Shown here: positions 22,565 to 34,565 of the stretch, one piece after another
How the letters are laid out: the number at the start of each line of letters is the position of its first letter
How positions within the stretch are numbered: the first letter of the stretch is position 1
From: Podospora bellae-mahoneyi
Taxonomy: Eukaryota > Ascomycota > Sordariomycetes > Sordariales > Podosporaceae
Direction: 5' to 3'
NCBI RefSeq assembly: GCF_035222275.1
Contig: NC_085882.1
Span: forward strand, 3,541,501-3,605,500
Length of the DNA stretch: 64,000 bases
Position numbers and translations under genes: made by a program
The notes under the pieces: model-generated
The model's input: the letters and a program-made list of their open reading frames with translations, nothing else
Databases searched by the model: none
Told to the model about the DNA's origin: nothing

Positions 22565-25500
22565 ATGTTACGTGTACAGTTGCTCTGTACATAACTTGCA
22601 ATTATGCACGTCAAAGACTGTGTTTAGTCTGATTGTGCCGGCTCTTGCATTCTCGGGGGGAGTAGCGGGTGTGCCTTCCAGGCAGTACTCTTCCTATGGA
22701 TCAGAGTTCAACGAGACCACTTTTGCTCCCAGTTTTGTAGGCCTTACGGCTCGTCAAGATGCGAAGCCTGCCTTGAGAATCTTGCCTTTGGGTGCATCTA
22801 TTGTCAGTGGTGTTGGATCGAGCACTGGTAACGGGCAGGTGATGAACAGCGCATGATTTCCTGGAAAGGAAGGCTGACATATGCGCTGTGTAGCTTTCGA
22901 AAGCCTCTGAGGGATCAGTTGAGATACAAAGGCGTACGTATACTTTGGTGGTCTCCTTTGTGAGAACTACTTCATGATTGCTTGCTACATTTGCTAACAG
23001 ATGTTATCTTAGTGGCTTGTCAATATGGTTGGAAGCAAACAGAATGGAGATATGACGGACAGAGTAAGTTCTCCCTAGAAAGCTTCAGATTTCCATCTCA
23101 ACATTAACTCAATAGGACTTCGAAGCCACTAGCGGTAACACAATCGACCAAGTCCGAACAGCAGCGCGCAACTCATATGGATACAAGCCAAATGTCGTTC
23201 TGGTAAGCTGTAGTTGATGTCCTTTGTATGTAACTAACCTCAAAACTAATATGTTTGTTAGATGAACGTCGGCACCAACGACGCAAATCAAGGACTGGTA
23301 TATCCCTCCTCAGTGTTACTTGACTACTGTTGCGTAGTAGCTAACACTCTTCTAGGTGGACGGGGCTAGCAGCCGATTGGAAGCTCTACTTAGCGACCTC
23401 TGGACCGCCGATGGGATGTCCAAAACATATGTTGTTGTTTCTTCTGTGCTTCGACGAAGCGACAAGGAGGCAGAGAGCAATCGTTTACAAATCAACGAGC
23501 AATACAAGTATGTTCCCACGACCAGCTGTCTGCCCACAGGATTTGGGTTATCGAATCCTAGGAATGTCCCTATCTAACTACATTCTCTTTTGTTAGGACA
23601 CTGGTCAGGCGCCTCCAGAGCGTGGGAAAGCCGATCGGTTACATCGATATCGATATCCCGTTGAATGAGTTGGGGTCAGATGGCATCCATCCCAAGTAAG
23701 TTCAAGGTTTTCTAGTCCGGAAATCCACAATTAACCACGAACTTTTCAGCGATGCTGGACATAAGAAGATGGCAATCAAGTTCTGGTATGCCATTGAGTG
23801 GGCTCACCAATCGGGGCTCATTGCAGATGCTTCTCCATTTTCTGCGACAGTGGGCAACACTTGTGACAAGAAACCTGGTCAGGCTCAATACGGTGGTATC
23901 ACTCAGAAGGGCTCGGGCGACGATGATGGCCTCTACTATCACAACAGCCAACCGATGGGCACTATCTGGTCATACACGTCTGAGTTTGATCGCGACCAGT
24001 GGTTCTTCGCCAGGCTTTATGGTTCCAAGTATGATGACCTTGTTGGTTGGTGGTATGCTGACGACGTGCTTTCTTTCGCCACGTGGAAGAACAATGGAGG
24101 TGGCAAGTTCTCCAAGGTGTCCGATCTGGACACCAAAATGTTCTGCAATCCTCGTGGTATATGGTGGGTTGATATCAACGCTGATGGATACGATGATTTC
24201 CTTTGCGTTTCGCCCAACGGAGATACATTGGCGTCCATTAATAACCGAGATGGTACTGCCACAAGCCCACCGACATTCACCAAAATCGGCATGATCAAGG
24301 GCAACGTCGGATACGCTCAGGATCGTGTCAGATGGGGCGATATCGATGGGGATGGCAGAGCCGACTACATGGTTATCGACAACAATGGAAATGTTCATGC
24401 TTGGAGAAATTCAGGTACCACGGACACTCCCTTCTGGCAAGCCCTTGGCTTGCGTTTCTCCGAAAAGGGAATGGGTGACATGCGTGGTGTTCGTTTTGAG
24501 GACATCAACGGCGATGGGCGCGATGACTGGTTATGGGTGAGTGACACAGGCACCACGACAACTTGGACCAACTCGCGAAGTTGCAAACAGGGAAAACCAG
24601 GTGACGGACTCAACGTCGCCTGGCGGCAGGGATTCTGGAATGGCGCCTCTTCTGGACCAACCCATGCTGGTGTTGGTGCTACCAACCGAAACAGAATTCA
24701 CTTTGCCAGGATCTATGGCGAGGCTGCGTTTGGACTTTTACCAAAGGCAGACTATGTCTATTTGCAATCGACCAACCAATCCGACGGCAGATTCAAGTTC
24801 GACATGAAAGTCTGGAAAAACACTGGGGGTGGTTCCACCAAGCTCAAAGCCGATGGCAACAAGTACTGCAATATGCATGGCCATGCGGATGGGAGACAAG
24901 ACTACATTTGGACTCTGTCAACGGGGAGGATGACCGTCTGGCCCAACTTGGGAAAGAAGTCGGTAAGTGGTGACAACGATGTGTTCTGGGGTACACCCAA
25001 GCAAATCTGGAACCCTCCACGGAATCTGGATCGCAGGGATCTCCATCTGGTCGACTGGAACAATGATGGTGCGTGCGACATTGCGTGGGTCGATCCAGAC
25101 AACAACAACAGAGTTTCCGTCTGGCTGAACAACTACAAGACCACGGGCGCTTTCACCTGGACCTATCTCACCGATCCAGCGCCAGTCTTGAACTGTCCTG
25201 AAAAGAGAGGTGTCGGCATTCACGACCTTCCTGTCAGATTTGCCGACATTTCAAACAATAATATGTCAGACTATATTTGCATCCAGCCTGACGGACGATT
25301 CCACGGCTGGACTCACAACAGCGACGGTTCGTGGGAGAGGATCGAACAGTTCAAGAAGGCTGAAGGTATCGATCGTGCCAACATTCGCTTCGGCAATGTC
25401 GACGGGCGTGGCGGTGACGATTTGATCTGGGTCGACAAGTACACTGGCGACGCCACTGTCTACATCAACAGAGGCAAGATGGACACCGGCGGTAGCAATT

Positions 25501-28016
25501 GGTGGTTCTTGAAGAGTGGAAAACAGTACTCGGGCTCTTGGGCAGGCACCTGTCAATACTTTCCTGACCTCGACGGAGACGGGAGAGCAGACTTGCACTC
25601 CATCATGGCCACGTTTACAAATCGCGGAGAGACGTTCTTCAATCGTTGTGGTTTAACAGATGTCGAAGGTGATGACGCAGGCTGGGCCCCGGGTCAAGAT
25701 CCAGGATTCGGTGCCCTGCCGGCTCCTTCTGATGATGACCCAGGAAGCGGAGGCACGATTCCGGCTCTTCCATCCACTTGCGAGAACATCTGCTGGAATG
25801 TATTTGACAACGAAAAGGTCGAGTGTGCGCATGACGGCACGGAGTGGGACATGGAAAATAGGGACGACGACATCCCAGACGACCCCTTGAACATCAGAAA
25901 GCTTGCCGCTATTGGGGACTCTTACTCGGCTGGAATCGGTGCCGGAGACAGACTCGGAAGCGTATTTGATGCTCTTGAAGCTGGTAGTGGTAAGTGGACT
26001 TTCTGGAGTGTTTCTTGACACCACGCGGAATCTAACCTTGCAACACAAGACTTTGCCTGTGCTCGCTACGATCACGCTTATCCATATCTCGTTAACCAAG
26101 ATTCACGAATCGGAGATCCATCCGGTCGCAGTTTCCAGTTTCTTTCATGCTCTGGCGCTGTCATGAAGGATGTGCTAGAAAAACAGATTCCCCAGCTCGA
26201 CGACAATCAGGACGCCATTACCCTATCCATCGGTAAGTCCTTTCCTGCTGGTTTGCAATATCTAACGCTGCGCTTGTGAGAAGTCTGTTGTTGTGTCGCT
26301 ACCGTTACGTTACTAACGAGAAATCTTATTCAGGTGGTAACGACGTCGGTTTGGTGAGCCTGTTAAACTCATGTATTTTCCAAATGGGCGTTTTCAACAA
26401 AGAGCAAGCCGCAGCCGCAAAGTTGATTGCAGAGGTGGACGAGGAATATGCGTGGGCAAAGGAATTTGATTGGGACAGTCTCTCTCGAGGCTGCGAGGGT
26501 CAGATCGAATGGAGCAAGTCGCTGGCTACTTCGCAGACCTTCAGCACAAATCTCGACGCCGTGTTGGAAGCTGCCAAGAAAAAGCTGGCTAATGGGTATG
26601 CCTCTTACTCTGACAATTTCCCTTACGGTCTGAGAATTAGCTAACGACGATGCAGAGCCAAGATTTATGTCACAGGGTGAGATCTTTACTCAACTTGATG
26701 TCTGGCCGGTACCTATGACTGACAAGATCTGTAGTTACGCCAAGTTTTTCGCCGAATTCATGACAATGGAGTGTGACAAGGTCACTTGGACCACATGGAT
26801 CTACAAATTGGCCAACGTCGGGCAACCGGCAGAGTACTTGACAAGAGCTCGTCGTACTTCGCTGAATCTCTTGGTTGATACGGTCAATTCGCAGATTGTT
26901 TGTATACTCTCCGCCTTGAACATACATCCACCCGTGCTGATGATTCATTCCAGGAAGCAGCAGTTGCACGAGCAGGAGATTCTGTTAGGTTCATCCACTA
27001 CGATCCTTTTGTCGGCAAGTACGGCGGCAGGTACTGCGAACCGGGAGTCGATGAATCGACCAGTGAAAGCAATACCAGGCAGGGACTGATGTTCTACGAA
27101 CTCAACTCCTGGGACCCTGCGGGAACGAGCCCGTGGAAGCGCGAGACTGACGGCGGCGAACTCAGTGGGACCTTCTACGGTGATGTGCTCATTCTTGCCC
27201 AGATCACCCGCCTCCTGGATCCCGACGCCGAACTTCATCATGACGGCGATGCTTCGACGAAGGAGCTCGCTAGGCGTGCAGATATCGTCGATTACCTGGT
27301 CCCAAACGGGTATGCACGAGTATTCCACCCTCAGATCCCATTGCATGAAATGATCGCAAGCTTGGTCATTTACGAAATCATGGTGGACCATCAAGCACGC
27401 ACCGGATATGCTGTCTGGACTCCTCCAAGCGAGAACAACACTTCTTGCGAGCCGTAAGCATCCCTTAATTAACTCATTGTTCCTCATCTTGACTAATCAC
27501 GAGAATCAGGGGCAACGGCGGGACGACGCCTGATGAGGATAAACCGTTCTGGCAAGGTAAGTAACCTGTCTGTTCTATGTGCGCCTAATCTGGGCTGACA
27601 TGTCATAGTTCTGATCTACGAAAAAGAGTCAGAGTGTACTGTACATGGAGACACACGATACAGAATGATCTGGGGCCATGAGTTTGAAACATGTTACACC
27701 TTCGGGGATGATATGCCCGGCACAGGATGTGACGAGTTCCGAGGCAAGGACAAGAAGCCCGGGTGTACGGGAGAGAACCTGGTGCCACGATCGCTCCGTG
27801 TCCCGAACGAAGCCTTGTGCTACTTCTATTACGAGCCTAGATGTTTGGGGTCATTTGCCTCATACGTGCCCGATCACTCGTGCATGTCGGGCGAGAACTG
27901 GCCCGGAGCTGGCGAACAGGTAAAATCATTCAAATGTGTAAGTGTACCCCCAAGGCTCGTTGCTTACTTAGTTACTCCTCATTGACATTCTTTGATAGTG
28001 GGAAAAGGCACCCTGA
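22565..28016 (+). CDS. Double SGNH esterase: CE3-like domain, FG-GAP/VCBS region, second SGNH hydrolase
   Basis: Seventeen exons, 1,484 aa. Exon ends: 22573, 22834, 22933, 23063, 23202, 23297, 23507, 23695, 25989, 26232, 26595, 26676, 26897, 27453, 27556, 27937, 28016; all phases close. The signal peptide starts MLRTVFSLIVPALAFS. Domain 1 (CE3-like acetyl esterase) has the Ser in LPLGASIVSG, Asn/Asp in NVGTND and His in DGIHPND. A roughly 600-residue region follows with repeated DxDGDGxxD/Y and GDIDGDGRADY motifs of FG-GAP/VCBS beta-propellers. Domain 2 is another SGNH hydrolase: AAIGDSYSAGIGAG, LSIGGNDVG and FHPQIPLHEMI. A Cys-rich tail ends FKCWEKAP. It is probably a secreted deacetylase of plant or microbial polysaccharide. 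The start exon (9 nt coding) and the GC donor of intron 2 (22835) are the weakest points. Confidence 0.85.
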
Positions 28017-28757
28017 GAAAAAAACACCCTGATAAGCACGTTGCTTTTGAGAAGGTGCATAGAGCCTTGTGTCTATGGCAAAGTGATTGGGATGAATATT
28101 AACTATATCAAGCACCTGATGGGACATGGGAGGAAATATGACATTACTAGTAGAATGTGAGAATTAGGGTTTAATCTATATGCTTTTGTTTCCCTTTTTG
28201 TCCTTTCTCAAACATCTCTCTTGAAGCTAGATCCACTTTCGTGTCAATGGAGCAGTGCTGGTTTCTGTCGACGAGTCGCGCGACGTCGTGGAACCAGTAA
28301 CTAAGTGACGGACAATTGAGGGCTTCCCATTGGCCAACCAAAAAATCAATGCTTGAGGCACAATATACCTTGAAAGATAGTAACAATGATAGTCCGAAGT
28401 ACGTCAAATGATAGCGAAAGCGATTTCTATCATCGTTCAAGGCCCCTAAAATTCCGTTGTGCCCGCCGCTGTTACCTGATGAAGGCGTATCTCCTCTGGA
28501 GACCAACCCTTGCAACTGGGCAAGGCCGATATGTGATGGTATAGGTCATATTCGCCAGGCAGCCTAGGGCTATCAAACTTTGTAGCTACATATCTGTAAT
28601 TGATCGGAGGTGCTTTGCGACTGGGTAAAGGCACTGGTAACCCATCACAGTCAGTCAGCCTTCATTCTAGACAGCACCAAACCACAAAGATCAAAGGCGA
28701 CGCAATACTCAAATTCAGATAGCAACAGAAAAATCTTTAGACAAAGGAAGAAGAAAA
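28017..28757. other. Convergent intergenic region with a repeat copy
   Basis: No gene seen. It contains copy 1 of a dispersed repeat (28240-28362) that recurs beyond the other end of the dynamin-like gene. Confidence 0.5.
28240..28362 (+). repeat. Dispersed repeat, copy 1 (dynamin flank)
   Basis: About 120 bp closely resembling 33003-33110 in the same orientation, including a 36-base identical core (28309-28344 with 33056-33091). Copy 1 has a short insertion (CGACGTCGTGG region) relative to copy 2. There is no coding potential and no obvious terminal inverted repeat; it may be a MITE or a solo-LTR fragment. Confidence 0.75.
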
Positions 28758-31668
28758 CTAACTGCCTTCAGCCCCTCCAGTTTTGGCGGAAGGAGAGCCG
28801 AAAAAACCAGAACCTGATGTCTGCCCCGGCTTCGTACTATACAGAGCACCACCACTTTGGTTATTACTGGTGCCAAATATTCCTCCGGAAGGAAACGCAA
28901 CAGTAGGGGCATTGGAGAATGGCGAAGGAGCGGGAGCCTTGGCGACTGGGCCGGAGGGAGCAGAGAACAAAGACGCTGAGTTCGGAGTTGATGGATTACC
29001 AACCACTGAAGAGCCCTTGGGGCCAAAAAGCGAAGCCGTTGGTGCAGGATCACTCGTTCCGAATAGCCCACCAGTGCCGGGCGTGGCTGGTTTAGTGCTA
29101 AATACCCCGGACGTAGATGGTGTGGTGGTGAATTGCCCACCAGACCTGGGGGCGGGTGGGTTCTTCATGTCCGCGAAGATTGAGCGGGGAGCTGGGGCTG
29201 AAGCAGAAACAGGAGCGGAAGATCCCGAAACACGTGGTGTAGCAGTGCTTGTCGAAGAAGAGGAAGGTGTGCGGCCGAGTGTAGCGGTTGACTGTCGGCT
29301 CCCAGGAGTTGCTGTTCTCTCGGTTTCGATGCTTGGTATCGGAGCCGGGCTCTGGCTAGGTCCCCGCCTCAAAACAAGGCCGGTCCCGCCAATTGCCATC
29401 CCGTTTCTACTCGACGCAGAGAACGAAGGCAAGTCTCTTGGCTGGAACGCTCTGCACGCAGCATGTCCACTCTGGAGCTTGGTAAGTTGGACTTGCAGCT
29501 CTTCTCTCTCCTGCCTTACCGGACGTGATTCAGCGGCAACCTTTTCGACATCTTCATCTGTCATGTTAGGAACCATGTCAGGATCGAGGATGGTTGGGAG
29601 GTGGCGCAGAAGACAATTTTCCAGTCCGAGGACCACAACATTGTCAATGAAGATGTCAAGTGATCTCTGTAAGACAGATTTCAGCGCAAGCCATTCCAAA
29701 GACCAAATATCTCCACGGAAAACTCACGTCATAATAATTGGCCATGCTCTCAATGATTTTGTCTGTTCCAAAATCACTAGACGGGGTTGCCTCTGAAGCT
29801 GCTTCCAACACAGCTCTCGAGACATGTTCATGGGTCAACCCTTCCAGATTTGGATACACCTTCTCAAGTTGACGGGCGGTTTGCTGAACTCGCCGCTCGC
29901 CCCCCCTCCGGCTTCGTGTGTTCTTGAGCAAGGGCATAGGATCGTACCCATTCATGTAGTGATACAGCAGTTCCTGAAGCTTGACACCTAGCAAAGACGC
30001 CTTTTCTTGAAAGAATGGGGCAACGTACTCTCTCAGGAGTGCCTGTGCCGTCTTGGGGTCTCTTCCGACGATATGATCTATGAGCTTCTCGGTAAAGCTC
30101 TGACAAATTTCCGTGATCAGTTTGATATGACGTTTGGTGATGTCCTCCCAAGGCTGTGATTGATCCCGGAAGAGACGGAGCGTCAATCGATCATTGGGTG
30201 AGCCCGGAAACTCGGTGCCCTGGTTCTCAGAGGCCATGGCTTCCAACTCGCCCTTGAGATTTGCGAGCGAAACGGTTGCTGGGTCTTCAAAAGGATAATG
30301 TTCAAGAAGCTGGTGAAGATGGGCTGCAAGCTCTGGCTCAGAACATTCATTTTCTTCGTTGTCAGATTCACCGTCATCAGAGTCCCTGTCCTGGTTATCG
30401 CCGTCCCAAAGAATCTTGCGTCGATTGCCTTTGACCAACAAAACGTGTGCAAAGACTCTGTTGAGGTCCCTCACCAAGGCGCGCAACTTCTTGATTCGAG
30501 CATCAGTGTATTCGGTCGAGTCTGGATCAGGATACAAACCGCCAAAGAAATCGTCAAGGTAGTTGCCCCTAACTGCTTCGCCAGCAAGCTCACGGAAACG
30601 GGAACTGATCTTGGTGAGGTATGTTCTCATGGCCTGTGGTGTTGAACGTTGCTCGCCCAGTTCCTTGAGTCGACTTTGACGTTGCTTGATCAAGTTTTCA
30701 ATGTCCTCGATGAGCTCTGGAAGTTTGCGCTGAATGTGTGCCAAGAGAACTTGGCTGAGCTTGTCCCTGAGAGCCTCGATGCCCCTGTCCTGAGCCTTGA
30801 TTGTTGCCCACACTCCGTTTCGAAAGAAGTTCTTCTCGGCCTCATCACGCTCGCCATTTGTTGACGTGGTCTCCATATGAGTTCGGTTGCGTAGCACATG
30901 CCAGCCGAGTGCCAGTTTGTGAGAGCCTTCCTTGTTCTCCGCCAGACGCAAGTATTGGCCTTCGTTGTGGGAGCCCTGGTCAACCTTATCGGGCTTGGTG
31001 ATGATTCCCAGGGTTCGCCCTCGGGTAGGATCGTGTTTTTTCGCTTCATTCAAGACCTTTTGGGCAGCCAGCTCACTTTGGGCTGAGACAACGGCGAGGA
31101 TGATGCTGTTCTTCTGGCGCATATACTTTTCTGCGAGCCGATCGACCACAGCAACACCGCCGGCCTCTTGGTTCTCTGTCTCATTATGATAGAAACCGGG
31201 GAGGTCGACAAGCGTCAACTGTGGAACAGCAGGGCCGGAAATTTCCACCCGGAGGACTTGTTCTGAGAATGTACTTGATCCCGAGCCGACACCCATGACA
31301 TCTTTGGCTTCCTCGATGATAGCAGGAAGTTCGTCGTTGTTGAGGCCGGTTCTGTCAAAGACATGATCGTCCACATCGCCAGCATCATTCTGGATCTGGA
31401 CGTTGACTTTCGTCTGGGAGGCTTGGCGAAGCACCAACTCAGTTGCAAAGCGCGTGCAGAGTCCGTCTTTGATAGGAAAGCGGACACGAGAGATGGCCTC
31501 CAGGACGGAGCTTTTTCCGGATGATTGATCGCCAACAACGATGAGTTGAGGAAGTTGGACAAATTTTCCTAGGCCAAGTTTTCGAAGCTCGTCAATGGTG
31601 TCAAGAAGGGCGCGCTGCTCAGCGGCGAGCTGCTGCACTGCTGCGAGATCTAGCTGAACAGCAGCCAT
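28758..31668 (-). CDS. Dynamin-like GTPase with an FG/GLFG-rich C-terminal tail
   Basis: Two exons: 31668-29728 and 29666-28758; 949 aa. The intron has donor GTGAGT and acceptor ACAG, phase 0 after ANYYD. G1 is GDQSSGKSS (residues 46-54), G3 LVDLPGF, G4 ITKPDK; then come the dynamin middle region and a GED-like helix (NYYDRSLDIFIDNVVVLGLE). No PH domain is present, so it belongs to the fungal Mx/dynamin-related group. An acidic loop (DRDSDDGESDNEENE) interrupts the stalk. The last roughly 200 residues are Ser/Thr/Pro/Gly-rich with spaced phenylalanines: GGLFGTS, SLFGPKG, GGIFGTS, GFFGSPS. These resemble nucleoporin FG repeats. It probably remodels membranes or restricts invading nucleic acids; the tail role is speculative. 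Confidence 0.9.
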
Positions 31669-32688
31669 GTTTGGAGTTGGTCAGGTGGTAGGCTTCTGGA
31701 TACAGTTTTGGGGGAACCATGATGGATATTTGTATGGGTTGGCACAGCTCGACTGACCGCCCCGAAGAAGCTAACCGCCGACCTGGCCAGGGTACTCTGC
31801 CGCGGGCTCACTTGGCTTGGTTCAGCTGAGCATTTTAGGAAGCTCAAAGGCGGGCAGTGGTCATGGAAGCGGTTGTGACTCTGGGACTGATAACCCAAAT
31901 TGGAGGCCTTGCCAAGATTTTGACGATGGTTGGACCAGTCAACAGCCAGGCACTCTGTGACCAAACGTGCAGAGGAATGGTTTGCGTGCAGATGGCCCAC
32001 AAAATGTTAGCCAAGAATGACCTCCTTCCAGACCAGTCGAGCCAGCAACTGGCACACGTCAATGGATCCAACGGCGACACGCTCCGCAAACATGCTCGAA
32101 ATAGACCCTGTTGCGTGTCTGCCACCGTCCCCATCTCTCCTTTCAAGCATCACCACCTTGTACCCCCATCCAAGATCGTGTTCAGTCAGATCAGAGTAGC
32201 ATGGACTCTCTTTCTGCCTGAAGCGCATGTTCATCCATCCAACCTGGTTGCAGCTTGATGGTTCCAAGCTCCTATCATAGTACTTTCTGCGTTCAGCCTT
32301 CAAGGGTGGCTCAACAGCTCCATTCATGTCGTCATTGAGCCGCGCAAGTCGTTTGCATTCTGTCGTATCATGTCCCAGGCTCTGATACCAAAAACCCAAC
32401 ATCGATTTCATATCCCTCTGCCAATGCGTTTAATTTCCTGGCAATACCCGTCCCATATATATGACCAAGAGCCAACCCATGAGAACCAGAACCAGCTGGG
32501 CCCCACGGGTTGGCTGGTCGTTTCTGAAAGGCGGCGAGTGTGAAGAGGTAGGGGACACCATAGCAGAAACCAGTCGAAATAGATGGTTGGCAGCCTGTGG
32601 TAGATGTCAGTATTCAACTGCCGCTTGATCTGGCGTGCCACACCAGCAAAGGCGTTGTATACGTCTGCTTGCAGTGACAAGTCTCGGG

Positions 32689-32702
32689 TTAACCCTAACC
32701 CT
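32689..32702 (-). promoter_or_regulatory. Telomere-like TTAGGG pair
   Basis: TTAACCCTAACCCT on the plus strand is slightly more than two inverted TTAGGG units. Such short interstitial motifs occur in fungal promoters as general-regulatory-factor sites. It is far too short for a telomere relic. Confidence 0.3.
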
Positions 32703-33002
32703 CATCTCCCGGAAAGACGACAAACAGTCGAGGACTCAGTTGGAGCTATTCGCTGACATGACAGAGCTTGCCGCCGGGCCGAGGCGTGACAGGCCCGGGA
32801 CAGCGAGCATCTCCTGGTTGGCGTGAGGGCCTGGGTCTTGGTCGGAATCCACGGCCATTTCACTGCGGGCTTCGGATGCTGAGTTGGCGAGTCTTCTGAC
32901 CGTGCTAGAAGCTGGGCAAAAAAAAAAAATCCATCATGGTGAGGACGGAGGACGCGAGAAAGCGGGGCGTAAAGAAAGCAGCAAATAGAGAGAAGCTGGG
33001 GT

Positions 33003-33110
33003 TCGTGTTAAGGGAGCAGTGCTTGTTTCTGTCCACAAGTTGCTGAAACCAGTAACGGACAATTGAGGGCTTCCCATTGGCCAACCAAAAAGTCAATGAT
33101 TGAGCCACAG
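33003..33110 (+). repeat. Dispersed repeat, copy 2 (dynamin flank)
   Basis: Partner of 28240-28362 in direct orientation. The two copies bracket the dynamin-like gene about 4.7 kb apart. Confidence 0.75.
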
Positions 33111-33467
33111 CTAACCCTAGGGATCTTTCCAAACTTAACTACTTGTGCATTAACCCTGACAAGCCACGATGTTCAATGTCAGTCAACCTGTTAGACCGGC
33201 CAAACCATCGCCCGTCAGTCACATAATGCGCCTTGCCAAGTCTCCCAACATCTAGAACCGAGTGCTGGTAATCTGCCTGCCGGCGTCAAAACAATATGGC
33301 GCAGCTGTTAAAAAGAGAGGCCTCGCCAAGATGGGATGGCAACATATAATATCTCTCATCGACAGTTCGACTGAGTGATGGAGGTCTTCGGTATACACTC
33401 TTGAGGACCTCCCCTAACTGACTCTTCTCCGAGATTATACTCCAAGTCTTGCGTCATCCTTTTAACC

Positions 33468-34459
33468 ATGGCAAAGCGATCCAAAACAACCTCCTACAGT
33501 GTCGACCTCCCTTTCGTCTACGCTGCCAGCGCCATCGTCGAGGGCATCTTTACACTCTTTTTTCTGTGCACGTTTGGCTACAGCGCCTTGCGAACCTCCA
33601 AAATGCGTCCAATATGGCATTATTACGCCGCTACCATGTCCGCTTTGATCATGTAAATATTTCCCTTCACCGCGGACATTATTCAGGCAACTCACAATCA
33701 GTCATAATAGTGGCTACATTCTCCGCATAGCCTCCTTCTCCGTTTACGCTTACTACAACACACCTGAAGTCTATCTCTCCTCTGAAGACCGCTACCTTTT
33801 AATGCTCCTATCAACAAAACGACTCGAACCCGTCGCTCGTCTATTCCGACACGTGGGCGCAGCTCTTTGTAGTGTTTTGCTTGTGGAATTTGGTCAACGC
33901 TACAGCTGGCCATCAAACGAGAGGGCACTTATTATCCGGGCCGGAAGGGCAGCCATGTGGACGCTGGCAGGGGTGGCAACGGTGCTGGGCTTGACACATT
34001 GCATCATGGCGGAGAGAGAAATTAATCCTGACTTGACGGTTGTCGGACGCTTGGGAATGCCACGACTGGATGATGTGTTCAACGGCAGCAAGATAGCTTC
34101 TGTTGTAATCTCTGCAACATTACTTGTCCTTTTCGTCGAGGGGCTCACTATCCTGGGAATGGCAATGTACGCATCTTGTTCAAACCCATCGAAAGGAAGG
34201 ATGACCGGACCAGTCATTCTTATAGAAGTAAGTATCAGCTCGTATGTCTTATTACAACTGTGGGCCCTGGTGTTAGTTATGTCCACCGCAGATCCCCAGC
34301 CTGCTCCTTCTTGCCTCTGTGATTTTGGTGATCGTGAGAGGTTGGAATATGGCCGAAGTCTCTCTACTTCTACACCCTTACCGTAGGGCTACCAGGGACA
34401 TTGATTGGATGGTTCTTTTTGTTATTTATAGGGCTGGCAAAAAGGACGGTGGCGGCTGA
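33468..34459 (+). CDS. Multi-pass membrane protein, unknown function
   Basis: Three exons: 33468-33652, 33711-34227, 34292-34459; 289 aa, phases closed (donors GTAAAT and GTAAGT). About six or seven hydrophobic segments are visible, for example VYAASAIVEGIFTLFFLCTF, MWTLAGVATVLGLTHCI, IASVVISATLLVLFVEGLTI and IPSLLLLASVILVIV. There is no signal peptide, and positively charged loops face one side. The overall pattern resembles fungal seven-helix integral membrane families of unknown role; no catalytic or transport motif is seen. Confidence 0.8.
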
Positions 34460-34565
34460 CACCCGGCAAGATAAACAATGATAATAATGTACCAAGATAT
34501 TTACCAGGTGACAAGGAATCTGAAACAAATAACCACCACCTCAATATCTCCTGCCAAGCCTTCAC

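Larger units (their letters stand above)
31669..33467. other. Divergent intergenic region, no confident gene
   Basis: Minus frames 32007-32411 (134 codons) and 32408-32680 (90 codons) are open but match nothing known and lack clear splice sites. It holds a short telomere-like motif and repeat copy 2, and includes the promoters of the dynamin-like gene and the membrane-protein gene. Confidence 0.45.

Noticed and set aside
28783-29796. 337-codon plus-strand ORF
   Set aside because: Exact antisense shadow of the dynamin tail and GED exon; its Gly/Pro/Val bias mirrors the tail composition.
32689-32702. Telomere relic or chromosome fusion point
   Set aside because: Only about two TTAGGG units; far too short.
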